Numbered from the stretch's first letter, positions 52,706-63,195 are shown. The stretch is DNA of 64,000 nt from Bacteroidetes bacterium UBA4414 (GCA_002389765.1 DGQM01000024.1:266413-330412); one strand, 5' to 3'. Numbers and translations: made by a program. Notes: a model not told the origin generated them from the letters alone.

Positions 52706-54547
52706 TTAATAACCTCTGCCTTCCTTACGCTCCATGTAGTTCATAAATGCCTTATTGGCTACTTTATTACCACCTGGCGTAGGGTAATTGCCTGTAAAAT
52801 ACCAGTCACCGTGGTTCTTAGGACATGCATCGTACAAGCCTTCTATTGATTGATAAATAATGTCAACATCTGCTGTTACATCATCAGGGCGCAGCATTTT
52901 TGCAATCTTCGCGCTTACCTCATCAGGTGTAAACTGAGCATATATTTCCTGTACAAAGTTTTGTTCTTTCAGCGTACCGGCTTCATCAGCTGCTTTACAC
53001 TTGTTGTATACTTCATCCAGCAGGTTTCCTTTGCCGTTTTCTTTCAGCAGTGCCACTGTAGCCTGGAAGGCAATGAAATCGCCCATGCGGCTCATATCAA
53101 TACCATAGCAGTCAGGATAACGTATCTGTGGTGCGGAAGAAACAATGATGATACGTTTTGGTCCCAGCCTGTCCAGCATTTTGATGATGCTTTCGCGCAG
53201 GGTAGTACCACGTACTATCGAGTCGTCTATTACTACCAGTGTATCAACACCGCGCTCTACAGTACCATAGGTAATGTCGTACACGTGTTGCACCATCTCG
53301 TTTCGGCTGGCATCTTCTGTAATGAAGGTACGCATCTTCACGTCTTTGATGGCTATCTTCTCGATACGTACACGGCGGTTGATGAGTTCTTCTGTTTCCT
53401 CAGCACTCAACTTGCCCGATGTAATGCGTTCTACTTTGATTTTGTTCAGGAATTGTTCCAGTCCTTTTATCAAACCATAGAAAGCAGTCTCTGCCGTATT
53501 CGGGATGAATGATATAATGGTATTCTTCAGTTTGTAGTCTACAGCCTCCAGTACTTTCTCTGCAAGGTTGCGGCCCAGTTGCTTACGTTCTTTATATATT
53601 TCAGTATCGCTACCACGGCTGAAGTAGATGCGCTCGAAGCTACATGCTTTCAGCTCTTTTTCTGCCAATATGCGCGGATTGCTGAAGTCGCCGTTAGCTT
53701 TTACAATAACAGCATGCCCCGGTTGCAGTTCTTTTACTTCTTCCAGCGGTGCATTAAACGCTGTCATGATAGCAGGGCGTTCAGATGCTACTACCACTAC
53801 CTCGTCATCTTTATAGAAATATGCCGGGCGTATGCCATTGGCATCGCGCAGTACAAAGCTATCACCATTACCTACAAGGCCGCTGCATACAAAACCACCG
53901 TCAAAATGAGCAGCTGCTTGTTTCAGTGCACCTTCCAGATTCAGGTTCTGTGGGTCAGTATCGTCTGCCATGCACAGATAGTAATGTACCATTTCTATCA
54001 TGGCACCCAGATCGCTCTCGCGGATGGTACTGGTAGGGTGTGCATTCAGCATATCAAACAACTCATCTGTATTTACCAGATTGAAGTTGCCCGCCATTGC
54101 AAGGTTGCGTGTCGGGTTGATATCCGGCTTGTGGAACGGGTGGCAGAACTCAATATTGTTCTTACCCTGTGTACCATAGCGTAAGTGACCCAAAAGTACC
54201 TCACCCATAAAGCGCAGGTAGCCCTTCAGCAGTCCCGGATATTGACGTATCTCTGGGTACATCTTTTCGAGCTCACTAACCTCTTGTTGTACGTTTTGGA
54301 AAATCTGGGAGATGGCCTGTGCGCCGCTTACCCGCAGGCGGTGCATAAACTGGTGTCCCGGTTCTGTATTCAGCTTTACGGTAGCTATACCGGCGCCGTC
54401 CTGTCCACGGTTATGTTGTTTTTCCATGAGCAGGTACAGTTTGTTAAGGCCGTAGAAAGCTGTACCGTATTTGCGGTGGTAATATGCCAGTGGCTTCAGC
54501 AGGCGGATGTAAGCCAATCCACATTCGTGGCGAATCGCGTCAGACAT
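52706..54547 (-). CDS. purF: Amidophosphoribosyltransferase
   Basis: 613 residues, longer than the E. coli enzyme. It makes phosphoribosylamine from PRPP and glutamine, the first committed step of purine synthesis. The catalytic Cys is residue 9 (HECGLAY), so an 8-residue propeptide must be removed. Glutaminase stretches include HNRGQDGAG and GHLRYGTQGKNN. The PRPP loop is LVVIDDSIVRGTTLRESI. The -7 element TATCTTTGC is 6 bases from the ATG, so the message is leaderless. Its terminator is at 52600-52637. Confidence 0.93.
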   Translation of the reverse strand: MSDAIRHECGLAYIRLLKPLAYYHRKYGTAFYGLNKLYLLMEKQHNRGQDGAGIATVKLNTEPGHQFMHRLRVSGAQAISQIFQNVQQEVSELEKMYPEIRQYPGLLKGYLRFMGEVLLGHLRYGTQGKNNIEFCHPFHKPDINPTRNLAMAGNFNLVNTDELFDMLNAHPTSTIRESDLGAMIEMVHYYLCMADDTDPQNLNLEGALKQAAAHFDGGFVCSGLVGNGDSFVLRDANGIRPAYFYKDDEVVVVASERPAIMTAFNAPLEEVKELQPGHAVIVKANGDFSNPRILAEKELKACSFERIYFSRGSDTEIYKERKQLGRNLAEKVLEAVDYKLKNTIISFIPNTAETAFYGLIKGLEQFLNKIKVERITSGKLSAEETEELINRRVRIEKIAIKDVKMRTFITEDASRNEMVQHVYDITYGTVERGVDTLVVIDDSIVRGTTLRESIIKMLDRLGPKRIIIVSSAPQIRYPDCYGIDMSRMGDFIAFQATVALLKENGKGNLLDEVYNKCKAADEAGTLKEQNFVQEIYAQFTPDEVSAKIAKMLRPDDVTADVDIIYQSIEGLYDACPKNHGDWYFTGNYPTPGGNKVANKAFMNYMERKEGRGY

Positions 54548-54553
54548 GAGGCG

Positions 54554-54562
54554 GCAAAGATA
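54554..54562 (-). promoter_or_regulatory. -7 element of purF
   Basis: TATCTTTGC, exact consensus, 6 bases before the ATG. Confidence 0.65.
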
Positions 54563-55270
54563 CTAAGCTTTGGCAAAGTTTGTATTATATACAGATTGAA
54601 TTTGCTGATATACTGTCGGCTTCTTCATTTCAGGCTGTTTGAAATGGATATTCAATGCCGTACTGAAAAACAGTGCAATACCGATGGATAATATGCAAAT
54701 GGCAGATATTTTCTGCAAATACATGATTCTGCGCAGTGTCAGCTTTCTGCGGATGCCATCTGCAAGAAATACTTTTAATATGTCTATGGCTAGGATTAAT
54801 CCCAAACAGGTACCGAAAAGTACAAATCTATATAGAGATGTAGTATTGGCAGTGGCAGTAACAGCTCCCAGCCATATTATAATAACACCGGGATTAAAAG
54901 TATTAATCAAAAAACCACTACTGAAAATCCTGAAGTAATGGCCGCCGCTTATGGTAATGGTTTTTGCGCTCGGGCGTACAGGTTTGTATTTTCTGATGAC
55001 CCCGGCTAAGCCCACAATCATCAATACAATAGCACCGCCATATGCAATGTATTTTTCATATTCATTCAGCAGTTCCAGCCATTCTGCGGCTACATTGGCA
55101 ATGGTTACATACAGTATATCGCTCAGCGACACACCAGCTATAAATGCAATACCTGCTTTATAGCTGTGGTTCAGGCTATAGCGCAATACGGCAAACAGGG
55201 TAGGGCCTACCGAGATAGCCATAAACAGCCCAAGCAAAAGTCCTTTTATGATAGCATCAATCAAATGCAT
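54563..55270 (-). CDS. LysE-family amino-acid/metabolite exporter
   Basis: 235 residues with about 6 spans. Family stretches are IKGLLLGLFMAISVGPTLFAVLRYSLNHSYKAG and FIAGVSLSDILYVTIAN near the N-terminus, and GFLINTFNPGVIIIWLGAV. LysE/RhtB proteins export amino acids or related compounds; the substrate is not known. Its stop lies beside the -7 element of purF, so the two genes are on separate messages. The next gene upstream, tsaE, ends 79 bases away. Confidence 0.87.
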   Translation of the reverse strand: MHLIDAIIKGLLLGLFMAISVGPTLFAVLRYSLNHSYKAGIAFIAGVSLSDILYVTIANVAAEWLELLNEYEKYIAYGGAIVLMIVGLAGVIRKYKPVRPSAKTITISGGHYFRIFSSGFLINTFNPGVIIIWLGAVTATANTTSLYRFVLFGTCLGLILAIDILKVFLADGIRRKLTLRRIMYLQKISAICILSIGIALFFSTALNIHFKQPEMKKPTVYQQIQSVYNTNFAKA

Positions 55271-55349
55271 ACTGTAAGATATAAAACTTATGCAGAAGGG
55301 CTATTGATAATAGTCATAAAGCTGATATAAAAAATATGCTACTGTATGA

Positions 55350-55796
55350 TTATTTCACCCACACTGTCATGCTGCGAGTATCAGGTCCTGTAGCTTCTAT
55401 CGTTATCCACAAGTGCGGATGAGGAAGTAATTCCGGTGCTTTCTCCGGCCACTCTATGAAGGAATAGTTATTTTTTTGCATCACACAATCTTCCATACCG
55501 GCATTAACGGCCTCTTCCGTATCGCACAGGCGGTACCAATCCATATGGTATATGGTGCGGTCTGCGCCGTCTTTCAAAAAATGGTATTCGTTTATCAGTG
55601 CAAACGTAGGGCTGCTTACAGCATCTTGCACGCCCAGTATATTACAAAGCGCATGCACAAAAGTGGTTTTGCCTGCGCCCATCTCGCCGCTGAAAGCCCA
55701 TACGTTGTATTGATGTGCAGATTGCCACAACTGATTTACAGCATTTTCTATTGTGGCCAAAGAATAGGAAATTTGTAATAACGGAGCCGGTGCCAT
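55350..55796 (-). CDS. tsaE: tRNA threonylcarbamoyladenosine biosynthesis ATPase TsaE
   Basis: 148 residues from the ATG at 55796 (MAPAPLLQ), favoured because a -7 element lies 7 bases before it; an upstream frame to 55853 is open but lacks this support. Walker A is SGEMGAGKTTFVHAL, followed by VSSPTFALINEY and IYHMDWYRL, all family features. TsaE works with TsaB/TsaD to add t6A to tRNA position 37. It diverges from the copper ATPase gene 42 bases away. Confidence 0.92.
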   Translation of the reverse strand: MAPAPLLQISYSLATIENAVNQLWQSAHQYNVWAFSGEMGAGKTTFVHALCNILGVQDAVSSPTFALINEYHFLKDGADRTIYHMDWYRLCDTEEAVNAGMEDCVMQKNNYSFIEWPEKAPELLPHPHLWITIEATGPDTRSMTVWVK

Positions 55797-55803
55797 AGTT
55801 GCT

Positions 55804-55812
55804 GCGAAGATA
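55804..55812 (-). promoter_or_regulatory. -7-like element of tsaE
   Basis: TATCTTCGC, one base from consensus, 7 bases before the ATG at 55796. Confidence 0.5.
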
Positions 55813-55838
55813 CTATCAAATGCCGGATACAAAACATC

Positions 55839-57968
55839 ATGCAGAAAACACATGCAACAGTAGTAGAGGGGATGACCTGTGGGAACTGCGCTTTGACGAT
55901 ATCTAAACTGTTAGAGAAAAAAGGTGCTACCAATATTTCAGCAAATGCTGCCTCAGGAGATGTTAGTTTCTCATTGCCTGAAGCTCAGGAGGTAGATGTG
56001 ATATATGATATGATAGATGATATGGGCTACCATGTTGTGAGAGAGGGAGATGATGCTACAACAGAAGAACATACTCATCACGACTATTCTACTCGATATT
56101 TAATAATCTGCGCAGTATTTACCATTCCGCTGTTGCTGCACATGTTTATTTCTTGGCACTGGTTACACAATCCTTATGTGCAGTTAGCTTTATCTACGCC
56201 TGTATATGCAATAGGTATGTGGGTGTTTGGTAAAAGCGCATTGCGTTCATTGCAGCATCGCCTGCCCAATATGGATGTACTGATAGTGTTGGGCGCATCA
56301 GCAGCATACTTCTATTCTATCATTGGTCTTGTTGTATATACAGACCGCGCACATGATTATTTATTTTTTGAAACGGCGGCATCCATCATCACATTAGTAA
56401 TGTTGGGCAACTGGTTGGAGCATCAGACTGTGAAATCTACAACCGTTGCCATCGATGCGTTGGTGAAATTGCAACCGCAGCATGCGCGTATCATTATGAC
56501 GGATAGCGTTGGCAAAGAGACTATACTTGATGTTGAAAGTAAGTATGTACGTGCGGGTGATGTGGTAATGGTGAATCATGGCGATAGTGTACCCGTAGAT
56601 GGTGAAATAATATATGGTGAAGGGCAGATAGACGAACACATGATAACGGGCGAAAGTGTCCCCGTACGTAAAATGATGGGAGATGCTGTTGTTGGTGGTA
56701 CACTGGTAGTAGATGGTAATATTAAAGTGAGGGCTACTACAGTAGGTAACAGCTCTGTGCTATCCAACATTATACGCATGGTGCGTGAGGCACAGGGTAC
56801 TAAGCCACCCTTGCAGAAATTAGCCGATAAAATCAGCGCCATATTTGTACCGGCGGTTGCAGGTATCGCATTGCTTACAATTATTGTCAATTACTTTTTT
56901 CTGCATCACAGCTTTGCAGAAGCCATGATGCGTGCTATAGCAGTTATGGTTATTTCTTGCCCGTGTGCTATGGGCCTGGCTACACCTGCTGCTGTGGCTG
57001 TTGGCTTGGGTAGAGCTGCTAGGAATGGTATGTTGATAAAAGGCGGTGATACACTGGAAAGGTTAAAGACTATTAGGCAGATAGTATTCGATAAAACAGG
57101 TACACTTACTACCGGCAAGCTACAGGTAGATGAGTTTGTGTTTGATAACAATATTATCAACGAAGCCGATTTTAAATCTGTTGTCGCATCTATAGAAAAT
57201 CATTCTTCACACCCTATTGCAAAGTCTGTAAGCAGCCAATGGAAAAATGAAAAACAAACTGCTTTTGCAGATGTGAAAGAAGTAAAGGGTAAGGGCATGG
57301 AAGCCCGAGATGAACAAGGTAATCTTTGGCAACTGGGTTCTGAAAAATGGTTGAATAAAGACGCAGCAAAAGCGGGGTACGATTTATATCTCTGCAAAAA
57401 TAATCAGTATGCAGGCGCATTGCGCATTACAGATGCATTAAGAGCGGATGCGGTAGATACGATTAATCAACTGAAAAAAATGGGCTTTAAAACCATTTTG
57501 CTCAGCGGCGATAAGAAGGAGAAATGTGAACGCATAGCCAGTCAACTGGGTATAGATGTAGTGTATGCAGAGCATAGTCCAGAAATGAAACAAACCAAGC
57601 TGGACGAATTGCTCGCAAAAGCCCCAACCGCAATGGTTGGTGATGGTATCAATGATGCTCCTGCTCTTGCAAAAGCTACGGTTGGTATATCGCTCAGCGA
57701 GTCTACACAAATAGCTATACAGTCTGCCAATGTTATTTTGTCAAACAATCAATTGTCAACATTGCCAAAGGCTATACGTTTGGGTATATATACCGATCAA
57801 ACCATCAAACAAAACCTGTTCTGGGCATTTTTATACAATATTGTAGCCATTCCTGTAGCCGCAATGGGTATGCTGAAGCCAACTTATGGTGCCGGTATTA
57901 TGGCGCTCAGTGACGTAGTGCTGATAATAAACTCACTCAGGCTGGGTATTCGCAAGATTTCAGATTAG
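55839..57968 (+). CDS. Copper-transporting P-type ATPase (P1B)
   Basis: 709 residues. One N-terminal heavy-metal domain has GMTCGNC (Cys14, Cys17). Eight spans are expected. The ion site SCPCAMGLATPAA (CPC) marks the Cu+/Ag+ class, the phosphorylation site is FDKTGTLTTGK, the TGES loop ITGESVPV, HP region SSHPIAKS and GDGINDAPALA follow. It exports copper from the cytoplasm. It is transcribed divergently from tsaE. Regulation by a CueR/CsoR-type protein is not visible nearby. Confidence 0.93.
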   Translation: MQKTHATVVEGMTCGNCALTISKLLEKKGATNISANAASGDVSFSLPEAQEVDVIYDMIDDMGYHVVREGDDATTEEHTHHDYSTRYLIICAVFTIPLLLHMFISWHWLHNPYVQLALSTPVYAIGMWVFGKSALRSLQHRLPNMDVLIVLGASAAYFYSIIGLVVYTDRAHDYLFFETAASIITLVMLGNWLEHQTVKSTTVAIDALVKLQPQHARIIMTDSVGKETILDVESKYVRAGDVVMVNHGDSVPVDGEIIYGEGQIDEHMITGESVPVRKMMGDAVVGGTLVVDGNIKVRATTVGNSSVLSNIIRMVREAQGTKPPLQKLADKISAIFVPAVAGIALLTIIVNYFFLHHSFAEAMMRAIAVMVISCPCAMGLATPAAVAVGLGRAARNGMLIKGGDTLERLKTIRQIVFDKTGTLTTGKLQVDEFVFDNNIINEADFKSVVASIENHSSHPIAKSVSSQWKNEKQTAFADVKEVKGKGMEARDEQGNLWQLGSEKWLNKDAAKAGYDLYLCKNNQYAGALRITDALRADAVDTINQLKKMGFKTILLSGDKKEKCERIASQLGIDVVYAEHSPEMKQTKLDELLAKAPTAMVGDGINDAPALAKATVGISLSESTQIAIQSANVILSNNQLSTLPKAIRLGIYTDQTIKQNLFWAFLYNIVAIPVAAMGMLKPTYGAGIMALSDVVLIINSLRLGIRKISD

Positions 57969-58060
57969 CGTAATTGTCATAAAAAAGACAGCCGTGTTAC
58001 ATTTTCCTGGATGGGTTTTGCTAACTTAGTTATCTGAAACCCAACTCAAATACGCTAAGT

Positions 58061-60286
58061 ATGAGAAAATTATCATTGGCACTATGCCTTGCCTTATCGC
58101 TAAATGCGTCTGCATATACAAGTATGTGGACTTATATTACTACCGTACCGCCATCCGTAAAACAAGTAGTTTTTCCTGGCTCTTACACATTGCTGAAGTT
58201 GCAGGAAGCACAGCTGAAATATGCATTAAATGCAGATGGTGTTACAATACAACTGCCAACTCCAGACGGTAAAACCAGAAATTTCACTGTAGTTGCAGCT
58301 CCATGTATGGAAAATGGGCTAGCAGCAAAATACCCGGAAATAAAAACGTATACCGGTATCGCTACAGATAATAAAAATATCACTGCTAAATTCGATTTTA
58401 CATACACAGGTTTCCATGCATTAGTGTTTGACGGGAATAAAACATATTTGATAGATCCATACAGCCATACAAGTGATGGAGGTTATTATATATGCTATTA
58501 TCAGCAAAATATAAAACGCACAGACGATGTACTGTTGTGCGCAAATGCTGATACCACGATAAGAGAAATTCATAAGAACAAGGAATTGAATGTAGGCTCG
58601 GGTAACGTGCGTCCGGTTCAGTTCAAAATGAATGGTGCCAACAGGAAAACATACAGGTTGGCTGTTGCTTGTACTGGCGAGTATTCGGCAGCAGCGGCTG
58701 GTACATCTGCACCAAGCAAGGCATTGTCAATGAGTGCAATTGTTACATCTGTGAACCGTGTTAATGGCTTGTATGAGAGAGAAGTTGGTGTACACATGGA
58801 TTTGATAACCAACAATGACCAAGTAGTATATCTTGACGGTAGCACAGACCCTTATGCTAACAGTAGTGGTAATACCATGATGGGGCAAAATCAAACAAAC
58901 CTCGATAATGTAATAGGCACAGCAGATTACGACATAGGTCACGTATTCAGTACAGGTGGTGGTGGTATTGCACAATTAGGTTCTGTATGCGATCCTTTTC
59001 AGAAAGCACAGGGTGTAACAGGGCAACCGAATCCGTTAGGCGCTGCGTTTGATTATGATTTTGTAGCACACGAGATGGGGCATCAGTTTGGTGCTGTGCA
59101 TACATTTAATGCTAATACAGGTTCTTGCACAGCTAATGGTGTTTCAGCAGCGGCTTACGAGCCGGGTGGTGGTACTACTATCATGGCTTACGCAGGTATA
59201 TGTGCCGGCAATAACATACAGCCACATAGTGATGCTTATTTTCATGCGAAAAGCCTCGATCAGATTTCTAATTTTCTCATGGTAAACGGTGCAATTTGTG
59301 CTACCTCTTATCCTACGGGTAATACGCCGCCTATTGTATCCGGTTATCAACAAACTTATGAAATACCATATCTGACACCGTTTGAATTAACTGCACCTGC
59401 AGCGACAGACACAGACCACGATACGCTTACTTATTGCTGGGAAGAGTGGGATTTGGGAAGTTTTGGTTCTTCTTTCTCAAATACTACTGTTACAGGGCCC
59501 ATTTTCAGGTCATTAAATCCTGATTTTTCAAGAACGCGCATTTTTACCAGATTAGATAGCTTGCGCAAAAATGCTACCAGCTATTTGGGCGAAAAACTGC
59601 CTGAGGTCTCCAGGGTACTCAATTTTAAACTTACAGTGAGGGACATTTATAATGGTTACGGAACATTCAATTTGCACGATGACCTGATAAAACTGAACGT
59701 AGCAAATACATCCGGTCCGTTCGAAGTAATATATCCTAATTTATATGCAGACTACCTGCAATCAGGTGTGTCATCTACCATCACGTGGGATGTTGCAAAT
59801 ACTACGGCTGCACCGGTTAGTTGCAGTAATGTAGATATTCTTTTGTCTGTAGATGATGGTATTACATTCCCGTATACACTGGCATCAAACACTGCAAATG
59901 ACGGTTCTGAAACCGTAAATATACCGGCAGGTATCTATGCTGGTGGTTGCAGAATAAAAGTAAAAGGTGTTGGTAATGTGTTCTTTGATATGAGTAATGA
60001 AGGCTTCCGTATATTCCCTTGGTCGTCTTCGTCTGTAAATAATGTAGAAAGTGATAATGTAAAAGTATATCCCGTACCTGCAAAAGAAGTATTGAACATA
60101 GAGATGAAAGGCAGTGCGAAGTATATAGCAATCATCACAAATGCACTGGGGCAGCACGTATGCGCTATAGAAATACAAAACAAGGCTTTAGTTAATACTG
60201 CGCAATGGGCTACTGGTGTTTATTCATTGCAATTAATAAATACAGAAAATAACGAAGTGCTGAATAAGAAGTTTTTGGTGCAGTAA
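58061..60286 (+). CDS. Secreted reprolysin-like (M12B-type) zinc metallopeptidase with T9SS domain
   Basis: 741 residues. Signal peptide (MRKLSLALCLALSLNASA). A propeptide-like part is followed by the metzincin site HEMGHQFGAVH (His337, Glu338, His341, His347) and a Met-turn region GGTTIMAYAGIC. A fibronectin/Ig-like part follows, and the last ~75 residues are a T9SS type A domain (VKVYPVPAKEVLNIEM to FLVQ). It should be exported to the cell surface or medium and degrade proteins. Confidence 0.9.
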   Translation: MRKLSLALCLALSLNASAYTSMWTYITTVPPSVKQVVFPGSYTLLKLQEAQLKYALNADGVTIQLPTPDGKTRNFTVVAAPCMENGLAAKYPEIKTYTGIATDNKNITAKFDFTYTGFHALVFDGNKTYLIDPYSHTSDGGYYICYYQQNIKRTDDVLLCANADTTIREIHKNKELNVGSGNVRPVQFKMNGANRKTYRLAVACTGEYSAAAAGTSAPSKALSMSAIVTSVNRVNGLYEREVGVHMDLITNNDQVVYLDGSTDPYANSSGNTMMGQNQTNLDNVIGTADYDIGHVFSTGGGGIAQLGSVCDPFQKAQGVTGQPNPLGAAFDYDFVAHEMGHQFGAVHTFNANTGSCTANGVSAAAYEPGGGTTIMAYAGICAGNNIQPHSDAYFHAKSLDQISNFLMVNGAICATSYPTGNTPPIVSGYQQTYEIPYLTPFELTAPAATDTDHDTLTYCWEEWDLGSFGSSFSNTTVTGPIFRSLNPDFSRTRIFTRLDSLRKNATSYLGEKLPEVSRVLNFKLTVRDIYNGYGTFNLHDDLIKLNVANTSGPFEVIYPNLYADYLQSGVSSTITWDVANTTAAPVSCSNVDILLSVDDGITFPYTLASNTANDGSETVNIPAGIYAGGCRIKVKGVGNVFFDMSNEGFRIFPWSSSSVNNVESDNVKVYPVPAKEVLNIEMKGSAKYIAIITNALGQHVCAIEIQNKALVNTAQWATGVYSLQLINTENNEVLNKKFLVQ

Positions 60287-60305
60287 TCTTGCTATTGATG
60301 ATATG

Positions 60306-60345
60306 AATAAAGGCTGATGAAACTCATCAGCCTTTATTGTTTTTA
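60306..60345 (+). terminator. Terminator after the reprolysin-like gene
   Basis: 15-bp stem AATAAAGGCTGATGA (60306-60320) with TCATCAGCCTTTATT (60324-60338), a 3-base loop, then a T-run that overlaps the uvrA stop region. Confidence 0.88.
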
Positions 60346-63195
60346 TAGCTCTTCTTTCAGATACCTGCCTGTGTGGCTTTCTTTTATTTTGGCAATAGCT
60401 TCAGGTGTGCCTGCACCTACTAATTGACCGCCTCCGCTGCCACCTTCGGGGCCCATGTCTATTACATAGTCTGCTACCTTTATTACATCCAGATTGTGTT
60501 CTATTACCAATACAGTATTTCCTCTTTCTACTAATCTGTTTAAAACAGCCAACAGATGTTTGATGTCTTCAAAGTGCAAACCTGTAGTAGGCTCGTCTAG
60601 TATATAGATAGTCTGTCCGGTATCTCGTTTCGATAATTCTGTTGCCAGCTTCACACGTTGTGCTTCACCACCGCTCAGGGTTACGGCACTTTGTCCCAGT
60701 GTTACATAGCCAAGTCCTACATCTTGCAACGTTTTTATTTTTCTGTGCAGGTAGTTCACATTCACAAAAAACTCTACCGCTTCATCTACCGTCATGTCCA
60801 GTATATCGGCAATAGATTTTCCTTTGTAGCGTATCTCCAGTGTTTCTCTGTTATAGCGTCTGCCATTACATTTTTCGCAAGGCACATATACATCGGGCAG
60901 AAAGTTCATTTCTATTACACGCATACCACCGCCCTGACACTCTTCGCATCTGCCGCCTTTTACATTGAAGGAGAAACGACCTGCATTATATCCTCGAATC
61001 TTAGCTTCCGGCACCTGTGCAAATAATTGGCGCACTTCGTTGAAGAAACCGCAATACGTTGCAGGGTTACTGCGAGGTGTACGCCCAATAGGGCTTTGGT
61101 CTATCTCAATAACTTTATCAAAATTTTCTACACCATCTGCCTTTTTATAGGGCATTGGCATTTGCTTAAAGTTGTGATAGCAATGCTTGGCAATAATAGG
61201 GTAGAGGGTTTCATTTATCAATGTACTCTTACCACTGCCCGATACGCCGCTCACACATACAAAAGTGCCAAGCGGTATTTCTATGTTTACATTCTTCAGG
61301 TTATTGCCGCTTGCTCCTTTTATCACAAACTTTTTACCATTGCCTTTGCGGCGTTCTTTGGGTACTTCTATTTTCAGTTGATGATTCAGGTAGCCGGCAG
61401 TTGTTGTATTGCCTTTCAGTATCTCAGCAGGTGTTCCTTGTGTTACAATGCGTCCACCATGCTTACCGGCAGCAGGTCCTATATCTATCAGATAGTCCGA
61501 TGCCAGCATGATGTCTTTATCATGCTCTACCACCAATACACTATTACCACCATCGCGCAGGTTTTTCAGTGCACTTATCAGTTTGTGGTTATCGCGTTGA
61601 TGCAAGCCGATACTCGGCTCATCCAGTATGTAAGTAATACCTGTTAATTGAGAACCTATCTGTGTAGCAAGACGTATGCGTTGACTTTCGCCACCGCTTA
61701 GCGTTCGGGTAGCACGGTCCAGTGTCAGGTAATGCAAACCTACATCCAGCAGGAAGTGAAGCCTGTCGCGTATTTCTTTCAGTATATCTTTGGCTATTGT
61801 ATTTTGTTTCTTGCTCAGTTTCTTTTCAACAGTGTTGAACCATTCTCCCAGCTCTTGCAAAGACATCTGCGTTAGCTCTGCAATATTCTTTTCAGCCAGT
61901 TTAAACCACAGGCTTTCTTTCTTCAGCCTCGCACCATTACATTCAGGGCAAGTGCTCAGTTCCATGTAGCCTTCTGCCCAGTCGCGTATTGCTTCGCTGC
62001 TGGTTTCGTTAAACCAACGCAGCAGCATGTTTACAATACCCTCGTACTGATTCTCTGCTACTTTTTGTGTGTAGCCTTCACTGTCATCATTCTCGTAGGT
62101 GATGATGCCTTCTTCATTTCCATACAGCAATATGTTCAGCTGTTTGGCAGGTATATCTTTTACAGGTGTGTTAAGCGGTATTTTATTTTTCTTCGCCAGT
62201 ATTGTAGCCTGATTAAACGTCCACGATTCGCGCTCACCGCCCAGTGGTGTTATGGCTCCGTCATTAATGCTCTTAGTATTGTCGGGTATTACTTCATTCA
62301 TGTTCACCTGATATACACTGCCAAGCCCTTTGCACTTAGGACATGCACCATACGGAGAGTTGAATGAAAAAGTATTAGGTGAAGGCTCTTCATAAGAAAG
62401 GCCTGTTTCGGCGCACATCAGCTGTTTACTGTATTGCGTAACTGTGTTTTTGTCTGCATCCAGCAAAAACATTAGGTCTTTACCAGTCTGCAGGCTTTTT
62501 TGTATGCTTTGGCTGAGGCGTGCCATCGCATCAGGTTGTACTATCAGGCGGTCTATCACCAGTTCTATATCGTGAATCTTGTACCTATCTAGCTGCATGC
62601 GTTCTTTCATCTCTACTATCTCTCCATCCACACGTACTTTCAGGTAGCCTTGTTTGCGTAGCTGTTCAAACAGTTCGCGATAATGTCCTTTACGCCCACG
62701 TACTATCGGGGCAAGTAATACAATCTTTTTACCATCAAAATTTTGCTGCACATGCTCTACAATTTCATCCTCACTAAATTTGGTCATCTTCTTACCTGTG
62801 TTGTAAGAATAGGCTTCTGCAACACGCGCATACAGCAAGCGCATAAAGTCGTACACCTCTGTTACAGTACCTACGGTAGAGCGTGGGTTTCTGTTAGTTG
62901 TTTTTTGTTCAATAGATATAACAGGAGAGAGGCCGCTTACTTTGTCAACATCGGGTCTGTCAAGGTCGCCCATAAACTGGCGTGCGTAGGCAGCAAAGCT
63001 TTCCATATACCTTCTTTGCCCTTCAGCAAAAATGGTATCAAATGCCAATGACGATTTACCACTACCACTAATGCCGGTAATAACTACCAACTGGTTTTTG
63101 GGAATACGTACATCAATGTTTTTGAGATTATGTACCCGTGCGCCTAAAACTTCTATATGATTATTGGTTGCTGCAACCTTTTCTTTCTTCGCCAT
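60343..63195 (-). CDS. uvrA: UvrABC excinuclease subunit A
   Basis: 950 residues. It finds DNA damage and loads UvrB in nucleotide excision repair. Two ABC cassettes are present: Walker A GISGSGKSS (about residue 40) and GVSGSGKST (about 655), signatures LSGGESQRIRLATQIGS and LSGGEAQRVKLATELS, and zinc-finger CxxC pairs (CPKCKGLG, CEECQGGG, CEKCNGRRY). A -7-like element (TATCTTGC) lies about 25 bases upstream. The 3' end abuts the convergent reprolysin gene's terminator. Confidence 0.97.
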   Translation of the reverse strand: MAKKEKVAATNNHIEVLGARVHNLKNIDVRIPKNQLVVITGISGSGKSSLAFDTIFAEGQRRYMESFAAYARQFMGDLDRPDVDKVSGLSPVISIEQKTTNRNPRSTVGTVTEVYDFMRLLYARVAEAYSYNTGKKMTKFSEDEIVEHVQQNFDGKKIVLLAPIVRGRKGHYRELFEQLRKQGYLKVRVDGEIVEMKERMQLDRYKIHDIELVIDRLIVQPDAMARLSQSIQKSLQTGKDLMFLLDADKNTVTQYSKQLMCAETGLSYEEPSPNTFSFNSPYGACPKCKGLGSVYQVNMNEVIPDNTKSINDGAITPLGGERESWTFNQATILAKKNKIPLNTPVKDIPAKQLNILLYGNEEGIITYENDDSEGYTQKVAENQYEGIVNMLLRWFNETSSEAIRDWAEGYMELSTCPECNGARLKKESLWFKLAEKNIAELTQMSLQELGEWFNTVEKKLSKKQNTIAKDILKEIRDRLHFLLDVGLHYLTLDRATRTLSGGESQRIRLATQIGSQLTGITYILDEPSIGLHQRDNHKLISALKNLRDGGNSVLVVEHDKDIMLASDYLIDIGPAAGKHGGRIVTQGTPAEILKGNTTTAGYLNHQLKIEVPKERRKGNGKKFVIKGASGNNLKNVNIEIPLGTFVCVSGVSGSGKSTLINETLYPIIAKHCYHNFKQMPMPYKKADGVENFDKVIEIDQSPIGRTPRSNPATYCGFFNEVRQLFAQVPEAKIRGYNAGRFSFNVKGGRCEECQGGGMRVIEMNFLPDVYVPCEKCNGRRYNRETLEIRYKGKSIADILDMTVDEAVEFFVNVNYLHRKIKTLQDVGLGYVTLGQSAVTLSGGEAQRVKLATELSKRDTGQTIYILDEPTTGLHFEDIKHLLAVLNRLVERGNTVLVIEHNLDVIKVADYVIDMGPEGGSGGGQLVGAGTPEAIAKIKESHTGRYLKEEL

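Noticed and set aside
55797..55853. Upstream extension of tsaE
   Set aside because: It would cover the -7-like element at 55804-55812 and the extra residues are not family-like.
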